A stretch of 64,000 nucleotides of DNA from Mucilaginibacter sp. (GCA_028288305.1 JAQBOA010000059.1:1-64000), one strand, 5' to 3'; shown: positions 17,184-27,518, counted from the stretch's first letter. Program-made: numbers and translations. Notes: a model not told the origin generated them from the letters alone.

Positions 17184-18317
17184 TTAGGACAAGTGTTCCT
17201 TCCTTATGCCTAAGCGCCTGATTTTGGAGTGCAACGTAGTTGGTGGGACGTCCAGTAAGTCAGCCGCTCCACCGACCCCAGCTATTTTACCTCTACAAAT
17301 CCTGAGTATTTCAAGGATATGGTCACGTTCGTTTTCACAGATGGTTTTGATGCGGACTTCGTGTCCTGCGGAATCAACAATTTGATTTTGCCGGGAAGGT
17401 AAATTGACAACATTGATCGTATTTCCTGTAGTTAGTAATACAGTCCGCTCAATTAAATGTTCAAGTTCACGGACATTGCCAGGCCAATTATATTGCATTA
17501 GTTCCTGTAAGACCCTATTATTTAAACTGTCGATCTTTCTGCCTGCTTCTTTTGAAAACAAAAGGATAAAATGGGAAACTAATGCAGGTATGTCCCCCCG
17601 ACGGTCTCTGAGCGGTGGCATACAAACAGGGAACACGCATAAACGATAATAAAGATCCATCCTAAATCTACCCTCTCTCACTTCCTTCTCCAGGTCACGA
17701 TTGGTTGCCGCAATGACACGGACGTTTACTTTGATCGTGCCTTTACCTCCTACTCGTTCTATTTCCTTTGCCTGCAATACCCGCAGCAGCTTGACCTGCA
17801 GATCTATTGACACTTCACCAATTTCATCCAAAAATAAGGTTCCGTTAATTGCCTGTTCGAACTTGCCGATATGTCTTTCGGTAGCACCCGTAAAACTGCC
17901 TCGTTCATGACCAAATAATTCGCTTTCAATCAGATTGGGGGGGAAGGATGCACAATTTACTATAACCATCGGCTTAGATTTACGGGGCGAATTTTTGTGA
18001 ATAGCCTGGGCAATCAGTTCTTTTCCTGTACCCGTTTCTCCTAATATCAAAACGGTGGTGACTGATGGTGCAACCAGCTCTACCAGCCGGAATATTTTGT
18101 TCAATTCCGGACTATCTCCAATAATTTTCGGGTAATTGTTCGATGGCTCATTTGGGGACTTCAGGTAAATTTTTCCTTCTTCTTTATACATAGATTTAGA
18201 CAATATAATGCCTGCTTCATCAAGAGCTTCTTCTAAAAAACAATCTTGATCGACGCTTTCAATTTCATATTTATCCGGGGATAATTTCTTAATTACTGGA
18301 TGTACCATAACTATCAT
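17184..18317 (-). CDS. Sigma-54-dependent Fis-family activator, short N-terminal region
   Basis: This 377-residue AAA+ activator has Walker A GETGTGKE (93-100), Walker B LFLDEIGE, and a C-terminal Fis-type HTH (GGAADLLDVPPTTLHSKIRRL). The sigma-54 contact loop reads GSFTGA (140-145) instead of the usual GAFTGA; serine at this position is uncommon. The N-terminal 65 residues hold no receiver aspartate, so it is not a standard response regulator. It is divergent from the TPR histidine kinase (18702) and is a paralogue of the regulator at 21005, sharing the NERDHIL segment before the HTH. A small-molecule or protein-protein input is likely. Confidence 0.9.
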   Translation of the reverse strand: MIVMVHPVIKKLSPDKYEIESVDQDCFLEEALDEAGIILSKSMYKEEGKIYLKSPNEPSNNYPKIIGDSPELNKIFRLVELVAPSVTTVLILGETGTGKELIAQAIHKNSPRKSKPMVIVNCASFPPNLIESELFGHERGSFTGATERHIGKFEQAINGTLFLDEIGEVSIDLQVKLLRVLQAKEIERVGGKGTIKVNVRVIAATNRDLEKEVREGRFRMDLYYRLCVFPVCMPPLRDRRGDIPALVSHFILLFSKEAGRKIDSLNNRVLQELMQYNWPGNVRELEHLIERTVLLTTGNTINVVNLPSRQNQIVDSAGHEVRIKTICENERDHILEILRICRGKIAGVGGAADLLDVPPTTLHSKIRRLGIRKEHLS

Positions 18318-18701
18318 TAATTAAATTGTTGAAAAATAACTGCAATAGCCTTGCGCAAATCAAATTCCGAACAAGAATTCGGGAATATTAAAACCAGGTG
18401 AAGTTTGCTTTGCTTTCACAACCTTTCCAAGAGTTGTGCCATTTTGCAAAAACTTTGCAAACAACTCATAGTTAGTTAATTACAAGAATTTATATTAGTT
18501 AGACATTCCCAAATATCAAATCATTTTGAAAAGCATTTTGATATATCATAATTGGGATATCATGATCCGTAAACCACTGATTCAAAGGAGTAGAAATACG
18601 CCTTAGCCACTTAGAATTGCCTTTAATTGACTATTTTTACTATTCTATCGAATCATATGCTTATTAGAAACACAGTTACAATTTCACATCAGGCAGCTTG
18701 T
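18318..18701. other. Divergent promoter region
   Basis: This lies between two divergent regulatory genes. It is AT-rich with no hairpin. I looked for sigma-54 -24/-12 boxes and found no convincing match; only an isolated TTTGCA at about 18442. Confidence 0.35.
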
Positions 18702-21002
18702 ATGAAAACTACCATGAAATGTCAGAAGTTTGCTGGTAAAACAAGATTCCTTGTTGCCATCCTGTTGGTTACATTGCAGCTGACTGCCTATGCTCAATAC
18801 TATCCGGCCCCTAAACCCGTCGATCCGGATAAAGAACCCGGATTATTAAACCATCTGAAAAACATCCGGTCTGGCAAAGAGAAAATACAGTTGCTACTCG
18901 ATCTGAGTAACCTTAATTTCAATAAGCCATTAAAGAAAGAGACTGATCTGGATCGCGCTATGAATTTTGCCGCGGAGGCCAGCAAACTGAGTAAGAAGCT
19001 GCATAGTCAATCAGGTTATAATGACGCGCAGTTTTTTATAGCGGATATCTTTACAGAAAAAAATGATATGGAATCCGCTGAAAATATTCTGAAATCGGTC
19101 AATGATACAACCAGGATCAATTTACTTTTGGATTTGAGCTTTAAATATTGGTTAAGGGAAAATGAAAAAAAAGAAGAAGATTGGAAAAATGCTTTGATTT
19201 TGGCACAACAGGCAAAGGATTTATGTATAAAATTACATCAGCCTGAAAAGGAGATTTTAGCGCTTAAGGACATTGCCGTAGTTCATGCCGACCAGGGAAA
19301 TCCTTCGGCAGAAAGAGAATTACTGGAAGTCATAAAAAAATACAGGTCCATAGGGTACTTGAATTTACACTACACCTACTCTCAACTAGCCGAGCTAAAT
19401 TTCATGAGAGGAAATCCCGGGAAGGCCCTTTACTATTCACTGGAAACCATAAAAAGCATGAAAATGACAGGTGACAGTATCGCAGCCGGTGATTTTTATA
19501 ACTGGCATGCTGCCATTTGCTATAATAATGATGAATACCAAAAAAGCATTGACTACGCTACCCTGGCCATCAATAGCTATAAAATTCACGCAGGGAAATA
19601 TAACTTGACTAAGTTTTCAATTTTCGGGATAATCCCTAAAGCGTTACGAAGGTTGAAAAGATACAAGGACGCATTGTCATACACACAAAATATGGCGAAA
19701 AAATACCCGCTCAAAAATGATGCAGATAAAATTGACTATGCTTCAATTATCGGGAATATTTACAGGGACATGAAGGAATATGATAAGGCCGAGGGGTATT
19801 TCGCCCGGGTACTTGAATTAAGTAAAAAACAAGGCGTCGCAAGTGTTGTTCTTTACCTAAATCTTGGCCAGTTTTACGTGGAGTCTGGCCGTTATACCAA
19901 GGCAAGGCCTTATTTATACAAGGCTTTGGATTTTCCCGAAAATGAAAGGTCCTCGTCATCGGAGCGCCACCTGCAGTATATGCTTTTCCTGGCAGATTCC
20001 GCAACAGGACATTACCTACAGGCTATTAAACATTTAAATAAAAATCACCAGTTAAATGAGGCCGGCTTAAGAGAAGCAAAGGATAAAGAGGTGCAAAAAC
20101 TGTCCATTCAATTTGAAACGGCAAAAAAGGAAAGTGAAATTAAAATAAAAGACCAGCGTATTTCATTACTAAAACAAAACGCCAGGCTGGAGGAAGGGAA
20201 ACTGCATCAGGCCAACCTTGCTAAAAACATAACCATCGGCGCAACGCTGTTGTCGGTGATGATTATGGGCTTACTTTACAAACAGTATAGAAACAAACAA
20301 AAAAACAATTTGATCATCACTCAAAAAAATGAACAACTACGGCGTTTACTGCAAGAAAAAGAATGGTTAATAAAGGAGGTCCATCACCGGGTAAAAAATA
20401 ATTTACACACGGTGATCTCTTTGTTAGAGGTACAGGCGGCTTACCTTGAAGACGACGCGTTAAAAGCATTAGAAAACAGCCGGAACCGTATCTATGCCAT
20501 GTCTTTGATCCATCAAAAACTATATCAGTCTGATGATGTAAAAACGATAGATATGGCTATTTATATTCCGGAAATGGTACAATATTTGAGCGATAGTTTT
20601 GATATCGCCGGTCAAATTCATTTCAGGTTGAAAATCGATCCCTTGAACCTTGATGTAGCATATGCTATACCATTGGCATTGATCATTAATGAAGCGGTAA
20701 CCAATTCAATTAAATATGCTTTCCCTGGCAAATCAAAAGGCGAAATTTCAATTTCGTTAAGTGATCATGAAGGACAAATAAAACTGGAACTTGCAGATGA
20801 TGGCATAGGTATGGATTCAAACATTCCTAATACTGAGCAAGATTCGCTGGGTTTAGATTTAATGAAAGGACTCAGCAAGGATATCAATGCTGAAATTAGT
20901 TTTAATACTAATTATGGAACTACAATTATTGTTATATTTAAACAGGAAGAGCTATATTATACTGATGATTTTTTGATCCGGCAGGGCACAATGGAAATAT
21001 AA
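18702..21002 (+). CDS. TPR-containing sensor histidine kinase (HisKA_2 type)
   Basis: About 767 residues from ATG 18702, chosen because KTTMKC...FLVAILLVTLQLTAYAQ then forms a proper signal peptide; upstream in-frame starts exist at 18657 (ATG) and 18627 (TTG). The periplasmic part carries several TPR repeats, followed by a coiled coil, one transmembrane helix (ITIGATLLSVMIMGLLY, about residue 507) and a cytoplasmic kinase. The H-box is of the HisKA_2 type (KEVHHRVKNNLHTVISLL, about residue 560), and the ATP-binding domain shows NEAVTNSIKYAFP and DDGIGMD. The response regulator gene follows after 2 bp. The pair forms a two-component system, here with a sigma-54 output. Confidence 0.92.
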   Translation: MKTTMKCQKFAGKTRFLVAILLVTLQLTAYAQYYPAPKPVDPDKEPGLLNHLKNIRSGKEKIQLLLDLSNLNFNKPLKKETDLDRAMNFAAEASKLSKKLHSQSGYNDAQFFIADIFTEKNDMESAENILKSVNDTTRINLLLDLSFKYWLRENEKKEEDWKNALILAQQAKDLCIKLHQPEKEILALKDIAVVHADQGNPSAERELLEVIKKYRSIGYLNLHYTYSQLAELNFMRGNPGKALYYSLETIKSMKMTGDSIAAGDFYNWHAAICYNNDEYQKSIDYATLAINSYKIHAGKYNLTKFSIFGIIPKALRRLKRYKDALSYTQNMAKKYPLKNDADKIDYASIIGNIYRDMKEYDKAEGYFARVLELSKKQGVASVVLYLNLGQFYVESGRYTKARPYLYKALDFPENERSSSSERHLQYMLFLADSATGHYLQAIKHLNKNHQLNEAGLREAKDKEVQKLSIQFETAKKESEIKIKDQRISLLKQNARLEEGKLHQANLAKNITIGATLLSVMIMGLLYKQYRNKQKNNLIITQKNEQLRRLLQEKEWLIKEVHHRVKNNLHTVISLLEVQAAYLEDDALKALENSRNRIYAMSLIHQKLYQSDDVKTIDMAIYIPEMVQYLSDSFDIAGQIHFRLKIDPLNLDVAYAIPLALIINEAVTNSIKYAFPGKSKGEISISLSDHEGQIKLELADDGIGMDSNIPNTEQDSLGLDLMKGLSKDINAEISFNTNYGTTIIVIFKQEELYYTDDFLIRQGTMEI

Positions 21003-21004
21003 CT

Positions 21005-22390
21005 ATGAATAACAAAGTACTTATTGTTGAAGACCAGTACATTGAAGCTAAAAATTTGAAGGTGATCCTTCAAAAAGCAGGCTATCAGGTTTCTGGTATT
21101 GCCCGGTCGGCGAATGAAGCATTAAAAATAATTGAAGAAGACTATCCGGATTTGGTATTGCTGGATATCTATTTACAAGGCAAATTGACAGGTATTGACC
21201 TTGCAAAAGTGTTAAGAGATAAAAATATCGCATTTATATATTTGTCGGCGAATTCAAATAGACAAACATTAGACGCGGCCAAAGCCACAAAACCATACGG
21301 ATTTTTGGTGAAGCCCTTTCGTGAAAAAGATGTATTAGTGATGTTGGATATTGCCTGGTACCTGCATCGGCAAAATCAGGAATCAATTATTGATTTAAAG
21401 CTTTCTACAGCTTCTATATCACGAGATGACTTCAAAGAAATTATCGGAACGAGCCAGGGAATGTCAGAGGTACTGAATAACGTTAAAATAGCGGGGCCCT
21501 CAAATATTTCCGTTTTGATTTTAGGTGAAAGCGGTACTGGAAAAGAGCTCATCGCCCAATGTATTCATCGGATATCTTCCCGAAGAAGGGAATCACTGAT
21601 CATTGTAAATTGTGCGGCGCTACCTGCAAACCTGATTGAATCAGAGCTATTTGGCCATGAAAAAGGGGCCTTTACAGGTGCGGTTGACAAAAGGATCGGA
21701 AAATTTGAACAGGCCAACGGAGGGACTGTTTTTTTGGATGAAATTGGAGAATTGCCAATAGATCTGCAGGTCAAGCTGCTGCGTGTATTACAGGAAAAAG
21801 AAGTTGAGCCTATTGGGGGACAAAAGAAAAAAATTGATGTACGTATTATAGCAGCCACCAATCGAAACTTAGAAGATGAAATAGCAACCGGCCGGTTCCG
21901 GATGGATCTTTATTATCGCCTTAACGTTTTCCCGATTGTGTTACCCCCTCTGCGTGAACGTAAAGAAGACATACTACCTTTAGCTCGCCATTTTGTAAAT
22001 GTTTATGCCAGCAAGGAAAATAAGGTAATAACAGGTTTTACAGACTACGTTGTTCAGACTATGCTTAATTATTCCTGGCCAGGAAATGTAAGAGAACTGG
22101 AAAATCTGATGGCGCGAAGTGTTTTACTTGCCAGTGGCGATATGATCAGTTCTTTGCACTTACCCGAGGTAAAACCCCAGGGAACCATAGCGGGTTATAA
22201 TCTGCGTGTTAAAACTATAACTGAAAACGAACGGGATCATATACTATCTGTTCTTGAAACCTGTAATTGGAAAATATTTGGCCGAGGGGGAGCCGCGGAG
22301 TTATTGGAACTTAATGCTAACACGCTAATTTCGAGAATGAAAAAACTGGGCATTGAAAAAAAGATCTCATCGAAGAATACAATTGATTGA
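21005..22390 (+). CDS. NtrC-type response regulator (receiver, AAA+, Fis HTH)
   Basis: This 461-residue protein has a receiver domain at 1-120 with phospho-acceptor D54 (LVLLDIYLQ) and K at LVKPF. The AAA+ domain has Walker A GESGTGKE, an intact GAFTGA loop (EKGAFTGAVDK) and FLDEIGELP. A C-terminal Fis-type HTH (GGAAELLELNANTLISRMKKLG) completes it. It would activate sigma-54 promoters when phosphorylated by the TPR kinase encoded 2 bp upstream. It shares long stretches with the receiver-less activator at 17184, which differs in the GAFTGA loop. Confidence 0.93.
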   Translation: MNNKVLIVEDQYIEAKNLKVILQKAGYQVSGIARSANEALKIIEEDYPDLVLLDIYLQGKLTGIDLAKVLRDKNIAFIYLSANSNRQTLDAAKATKPYGFLVKPFREKDVLVMLDIAWYLHRQNQESIIDLKLSTASISRDDFKEIIGTSQGMSEVLNNVKIAGPSNISVLILGESGTGKELIAQCIHRISSRRRESLIIVNCAALPANLIESELFGHEKGAFTGAVDKRIGKFEQANGGTVFLDEIGELPIDLQVKLLRVLQEKEVEPIGGQKKKIDVRIIAATNRNLEDEIATGRFRMDLYYRLNVFPIVLPPLRERKEDILPLARHFVNVYASKENKVITGFTDYVVQTMLNYSWPGNVRELENLMARSVLLASGDMISSLHLPEVKPQGTIAGYNLRVKTITENERDHILSVLETCNWKIFGRGGAAELLELNANTLISRMKKLGIEKKISSKNTID

Positions 22391-22917
22391 AATTAGCTAA
22401 AATGCTCCTAAAACAGTAACAATATCAATATTAGCCGGAGTTTCGTCACGAACTAGGTTTCTAATAATGATTTGGAAAGCGAATCAATGTTATCCCAATT
22501 AGGCCATTGGGTCAGGAACTTTATAATTAATGCTCTTTTTGCAGTAAGCATATTACTCGAGCCTTATAACAGGTCCAGCCTTAGCAGACTGCTATTGGGG
22601 CAAACCCACCCTTCTTGTATTTTTGAAATCGATAGAATCTTGTCGTCAAAATTCTCAAGATCTATCTTTCTAGCGACTTTTGCTAACCGCAACAAAGCAA
22701 CGCAAGAAACAATGGGCCCCTGTTTCAAAACCCATAAGTTCTCAAAGAATGCCTGCGCCTGACTAAATAAAGTACATCCCATCATTAAAATACGAAATAA
22801 GGTATCCGGATTTCCTTGCCTATAAGTGCAAAATATTGATTATCAATGGATAACAATTTGGCATATTAATAGTGATGAAAGCGTAAATATCTGTTGGACA
22901 CTAATATTCTTAAAAAA
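22391..22917. other. Gene-poor stretch before the aldehyde dehydrogenase
   Basis: Open frames exist on both strands (for example the minus strand 22564-22785, containing IDLENFDDKILSISKIQEG), but none has recognisable family content. A decayed gene is possible. Confidence 0.4.
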
Positions 22918-24348
22918 ATGGGAAACTCGGAAAATTCAAGGCAAACCGCAAGTCCTGAAATGGTTGAAATTAATCCATTCCAGGAACTGTTCGAACGGAA
23001 AAAAGCCTATTATAATACCAATGTCACCAAAACATATGAATGGAGAATCGAGCAGTTGGACCGCCTCGAAAGGCTACTTACCGAGAACAGATCGGCTTTA
23101 CAGGAGGCTGTAGGAAAAGACTTTAAAACTGCTTATTCAGAACAGGTCTTTGAGGTAAGCGCACCGATCAGTATTATTCATGAGAGCAGATCAAGGCTTA
23201 GGGAATGGATGGAACCTGTGGAAGTTCCCATACCCAAATTTTTAGCAGCATCAGGTCACAGGGGCGTAATTTACAAAGAACCATATGGGGTAACACTTAT
23301 TATCGGTCCGTTCAACGGGCCACTGCTCTTGTTGTTTGACCCTGCAATTGATGCCCTGACCGCAGGTAACCCACTTATTCTTAAAACAAGCAACGCGCTC
23401 ATCAATACAAGCAAATTATTGGCAGTTCTGATCGCAAAATACTTCGAGCCAGACGCTGTTGCTGCCGTAGAAGGCAACCACGAGGCTATAACCGAATTGC
23501 TAAAATTACCGTTTGATTTTATCTTCTTTACCGGAAGCGTGAAGGTTGGAAAGATCATCTTAAAGGCCGCAGCAGAAAATCTGACACCTGTTATATTAGA
23601 ATTAGGCGGCCAAAACCCGGCAATTGTCGACACCACCGCCGACATTCCGGATGCTGCCAGGAAAATTATATGGGGGGCTACCGCCTGGGGCGGCCAATGG
23701 TGTACATCGCCTGGCTATGCCTGTGTCCATGAATCGGTTGTTGAAGAGTTTGTGAAAGAAACCAAAAATGCCCTGATCGAAATGTTCGGCGCAGCCCCAA
23801 AGGCCAATCCTGATTATTCAAGAATCATCAGCGGGAAGGAAGTAAAACGACTGGCCGCGCTGATAGATCCGGAAAAAGTAATCACCGGCGGTGAATTTGA
23901 CGAAGAAGCACATTACCTGGCGCCCACAGTGATCTACCCGGTGTCATGGACGGACCCCATCATGGAGGACGAGATTTTTGGGCCGATATTGCCCGTCCTG
24001 GCTTACAGTGATTTAAATGAAGTAGTTGCCAATATTAAAAAAATGCCCACGCCACTCTCGGCATTTATCTTTTCTACTGACGAAAATATTATCAGGTCAC
24101 TGTTGAACTCGCTTCCCTTTGGTGGCGGGGCTGTGAACCAAACCAATGTACACCTATTCGTTCTAACCATGCCTTTTGGCGGCATGGGCAACTCTGGCAT
24201 GGGCCATTACTACGGCAAGTACGGTTTTGATGCCATGAGTCACGCGAAATCGATCTTACACGCTCCCTCCGGTGTCAATATTGATAACCTGATTCCGCCA
24301 TTTACTGAGCAAAAGGTGAAGGACTTGGACAAATGGTTTGATTATTAA
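22918..24348 (+). CDS. Aldehyde dehydrogenase, NAD(P)-dependent
   Basis: About 476 residues from ATG 22918; a TTG at 22894 is also in frame. It belongs to the class 3/coniferyl-aldehyde type of the ALDH superfamily. Cofactor-side motifs are IIGPFNGPLLLL and FFTGSVKVGK. The general base is in LELGGQNP (about E228) and the catalytic cysteine is in GGQWCTSP (about C262). The motif EDEIFGPILPVL and the C-terminal FGGMGNSGMGHYYGKYG are typical of this class. It would oxidise an aldehyde to an acid. It heads a row of cargo genes (DUF302 remnant, SDR, lpdA), several of which are damaged; this one reads through intact. Confidence 0.92.
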   Translation: MGNSENSRQTASPEMVEINPFQELFERKKAYYNTNVTKTYEWRIEQLDRLERLLTENRSALQEAVGKDFKTAYSEQVFEVSAPISIIHESRSRLREWMEPVEVPIPKFLAASGHRGVIYKEPYGVTLIIGPFNGPLLLLFDPAIDALTAGNPLILKTSNALINTSKLLAVLIAKYFEPDAVAAVEGNHEAITELLKLPFDFIFFTGSVKVGKIILKAAAENLTPVILELGGQNPAIVDTTADIPDAARKIIWGATAWGGQWCTSPGYACVHESVVEEFVKETKNALIEMFGAAPKANPDYSRIISGKEVKRLAALIDPEKVITGGEFDEEAHYLAPTVIYPVSWTDPIMEDEIFGPILPVLAYSDLNEVVANIKKMPTPLSAFIFSTDENIIRSLLNSLPFGGGAVNQTNVHLFVLTMPFGGMGNSGMGHYYGKYGFDAMSHAKSILHAPSGVNIDNLIPPFTEQKVKDLDKWFDY

Positions 24349-24428
24349 CCAGGCGTCGTTCATCCATTAAATTCCCTTATGAAAAATTCGATTACCGTTG
24401 AACGTTGCAGGCATTCTTTTTTAAATTG

Positions 24429-24659
24429 AGGGTGCGCTCCAAAATGCAAAACTGTATCATCGGCAATCCGATAATCGCTTTCTTGATGAACAGGGTTGAT
24501 CTTCGGGCGGGTCTGTATGCATCGCTCGGTGTACCGGCCTACGAGGATAATGGAGGAACAATATGAATTGAATACGATCTGTCGTCTAAGCAGTTTGGAC
24601 TGTTGGATCAGAAATTAGCAGAACTGGTTAGAAAAGCAGAAAGTGCCGAACCAGTTTAA
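24429..24659 (+). pseudogene. DUF302 protein remnant with an in-frame stop
   Basis: The frame gives KMQNCIIIGNPIIAFLMN, RVDLRAGLYASLGVPAYE and, after a TGA at 24564-24566, IEYDLSSKQFG to a stop at 24657. This aligns along its length with the C-terminal half of the intact DUF302 protein at 29121-29606 (KQYIIGNPLIAIQMEVHDIR, ALYAPLRMIAYE, AEYDLPSSLFGQF). The N-terminal half is absent. It is therefore a truncated, stop-containing copy and not a functional gene. Confidence 0.8.
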
Positions 24660-24690
24660 TTCAATTTATCATAAACTAAAAAAAAATGAA

Positions 24691-25430
24691 ATGAAAATAT
24701 CCGATAAAATAATCTTAATAACCGGTGGTAGTGCGGGAATTGGATTTCAGATTGCCAGGTTATTAGCAGAAAGGGGCAACACGATTGTCATTACAGGACG
24801 TAATGAGGCTAATCTAAAAAAGGCCATTGCTGAGTTATCAAACGGCAATTTCGAGGCCGCAGACGTAACCAGTTCCGGCGATGTTGATCGCTTATACCAG
24901 GCTATTTCAAGTAAGTATGGGCGGCTGGACGTTTTGATAAACAACGCGGGCAAAGGCTACACATATGAATTAGCGTCAGGTCAGGATGCTTTTGAAAAGG
25001 CTTCTCAGGAGGTCCTTACTAATTACCTTTCCGTCATCAGGATGGTGGATAAGTTCGTCCCGTTATTGTCCGTACCGAATGAGTCGGCCATTGTCAATGT
25101 TTCATCAGTAGCGGCATTTGTTCCAGGGTATAATACGCCGACCTACTCCGCAAGCAAGGCTGCCTTACATTCTTATACACAATCTTTGAGATATGCGCTG
25201 AGGAAGAAAACAGGAATTAAAGTTTGGGAACTGATGCCCCCCTGGTAAATACGGCTTTTTCGAAAGATATAGGGGGGCAAGAGAGAGGTATGCAGCCATC
25301 AGAAGTGGCAGAGGCATTGATTAAAGGGTTGGAATCCGAAGAATACGAGATTCATGCAGGCGCAACTGAAAATGTTTATAAGGATTATCTTTCCTCGCCA
25401 CTGCAGGCCTTCAGCAAACGTAATCCATAA
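24691..25430 (+). pseudogene. SDR with a C-run frameshift
   Basis: From ATG 24691 the frame reads a classical SDR: TGGSAGIG, NNAGKGY, SSVAAF and YSASK. It ends early at KVWELMPPW just after a run of six C (25237-25242). With a seventh C the frame would continue as MPPLVNTAFSKDIGG, which is exactly the frame that runs on to 25430. The gene is thus complete except for one base and would encode about 246 residues. It resembles DltE/YqjQ-like SDRs. Loss of one C may be a true mutation, slippage-mediated switching or a sequence error. Confidence 0.82.
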
Positions 25431-25463
25431 TTTAAATTAAACAACTTGCTTATCTGAAAATTT

Positions 25464-26869
25464 ATGGACAATACGTACGATATAATCGTAGTCGGATCAG
25501 GCCCCGGTGGTTATACCGCAGCTATCCGAGCATCTCAACTGGGTTACAAGGTGGCAATTGTTGAAAGATATGGGACTTTGGGTGGCACTTGTACAAATGT
25601 AGGCTGTATCCCGGCCAAAGCCTTATTGGATAGCACGGAGCATTTCCATGAAGCCACAACTAATTTTAAGCTTCACGGCATTGACTTAAACAACGGGATA
25701 AGCCTGAATTTTACGCAGTTTCTAAAACGCAAATCTGATGTTGTGGCTTCAAACACAGCAGGACTGAACTTCCTGATGAAAAAAATAAGATTGATATTCA
25801 CAATGGCTTGGGATCCCTTGTAGACAGTACGCGCCTGAAGGTAAGTTCATCGGCAGGGGAAACGATCCTCATTTCTAAATACTTTATCATTGCCACCGGC
25901 TCCAAACCAGGAACCATCCCGGGTGTAGTCATTGATAAACAGCGCATCATCACTTCTACCGAGAGTCTCTCATTGCCTGCTCAACCGCAGTCAATTGTAA
26001 TTATTGGCGGCGGCGTTATTGGTGTGGAGATGGCGTCTGTTTTTGCACGGATCGGCACCGAGGTTACCATCATTGAATATGCGGATTCACTTATTCCGGG
26101 AATGGACAGGGAGATGAGTAAAGCATTGTTCGGGATACTGGAAAAGCTTTCAATTAAGATATTGTTGGCCTCTAAAGTTCAATCCGCCGCAAATCTGGGT
26201 GATCAGGCGTCTGTTAGATTTTTAAATGCCGGGGGAAACGAACAAGAAATGTCTGCAGATTACTGTTTAGTTGCTACCGGCCGTAGGCCTTATACAGTGG
26301 GGTTAAACCTGGAGGGGTTGGGCATCGAAAGGGAGAAGAATGGAACTATTAAAGTTAATGAGCAGTTGCAAACCAGTTTTTCCAATATTTATGCTATAGG
26401 GGACGTAATTGCCGGACCGATGCTTGCCCATAAGGCGGAGGATGAGGGTATTTTTGTTGCGGAAGTGATTAACGGCCAAAAGCCGCATATCAAATATGAC
26501 CTGATCCCAAACGTGATTTACACCTGGCCTGAGGTAGCTGCTGTTGGGAAGACCGAAGAACAGCTTAAGGCAGATGGCATACCATATAACACAGGAAAAT
26601 TTCCGTTCTCGGCTAGCGGCAGAGCCAGAGCGTCAGGCGATATTGATGGCTTCGCCAAAGTGCTGGTGTCTCCAAAGTATGGTGAGGTTTTGGGTGTGCA
26701 TATTATCGGACCGCGAGCGGCGGATGTGATTGCGCAATGTGTGGTAGGAATGGAATTTGAAGTTACCGCCGAGGACATGTATCGTATAACTTATGCTCAT
26801 CCCACCTATTCAGAGGTCTTAAAAGATGCATTTTTGATTGCTGGTGGTCAGGGGGCCATAAATATTTGA
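25464..26869 (+). pseudogene. lpdA: Dihydrolipoyl dehydrogenase with an A-run frameshift
   Basis: The first frame has the FAD motif [17 protein letters not shown] and the redox cysteine pair in [13 protein letters not shown], but goes out of register after LNFLMKK at a run of seven A (25779-25785). One more A restores the sequence into the second frame ([13 protein letters not shown]), which carries ATGSKP, the NAD motif GGGVIGVEMASVFARIG, AIGDVIAGPMLAHKAEDEG and the catalytic H-E pair in AHPTYSE. Combined length is about 468 residues, normal for E3. As written the protein is split. It flavoenzymatically reoxidises lipoyl groups; no other 2-oxoacid dehydrogenase genes are nearby. Confidence 0.85.
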
Positions 26870-27060
26870 TGCAATAATCCATCATTGTATTTGCGAAGCA
26901 TATCTCTATTGTACAAAGAATTATAGATGCGCACTATATCTATTTTCTCCACTTTGGAAATTATTGTGAAAGAAGGTTAGGGTTCGGATTTTCTCTTAAT
27001 GATAATGTAGCCGACAGTAGTATCACATAGATAATGTAAATGTAAGCCGGCTTTATATTT

Positions 27061-27486
27061 TTAGTTTTCAATTATTTTTTCAATTTTAGCTTCTATATTG
27101 ATCTTCTCATTTAAGGCGACACTGAGGGGGCAGGTGGCCATAGCAACCATGATACACTTGTTCAAGGTTGCCTGATCGATGTGCTGAATCGTGGCACTTA
27201 CCAATAACCGCGATGCTGAAATCTGTCCCCGTTCAAAGTCAACAGTGCAGGTGGTAGACAAATATTCGGGTGCAAAACCTGCATCCGCCAATATAAAACT
27301 TAACTTCATCGTAAAGTCACTTGCATGGGCCGCTGCAAGTAATTCTTCCGGTTTGGTGCCCGGCTCATTTTTAAATCTTGAGTCGAAGGAGTATGACACC
27401 CCTCCAAAGGCATTACTTTGTATCGTAACTGTTCCCCCGCCTTTCAATCCCGAACCAGTCCATGTGGCTGTTGCGTAATGTTTCAT
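27061..27486 (-). CDS. OsmC/Ohr-family peroxiredoxin-like protein
   Basis: This 141-residue protein starts at ATG 27486 (MKHYATATW); the frame runs further upstream, but that part overlaps operator sequence. OsmC features are TWTGSGLKGGGTVT, the first cysteine-type region LLAAAHASDFTMKLSF and the later ATCPLSVAL. Notably the first segment has AHASDF where active OsmC has AHAxCF, so the first catalytic cysteine appears replaced by aspartate, while the second (TCP) is kept. OsmC proteins reduce organic hydroperoxides with a cysteine pair, so activity here is uncertain. Two 17-bp HxlR-type sites lie just upstream, linking it to the SDR/hxlR pair 16 kb away. Confidence 0.87.
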   Translation of the reverse strand: MKHYATATWTGSGLKGGGTVTIQSNAFGGVSYSFDSRFKNEPGTKPEELLAAAHASDFTMKLSFILADAGFAPEYLSTTCTVDFERGQISASRLLVSATIQHIDQATLNKCIMVAMATCPLSVALNEKINIEAKIEKIIEN

Positions 27487-27518
27487 AACTTTTACTTTGC
27501 TTTTTAAGTGAAAAATAC

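Noticed and set aside
18318..18701. A sigma-54 promoter for the TPR kinase
   Set aside because: Only the -12 half has a weak match; the -24 box is absent.
22472..22785. Overlapping open frames on both strands before the aldehyde dehydrogenase
   Set aside because: No family motif, start context or conservation could be seen on either strand.
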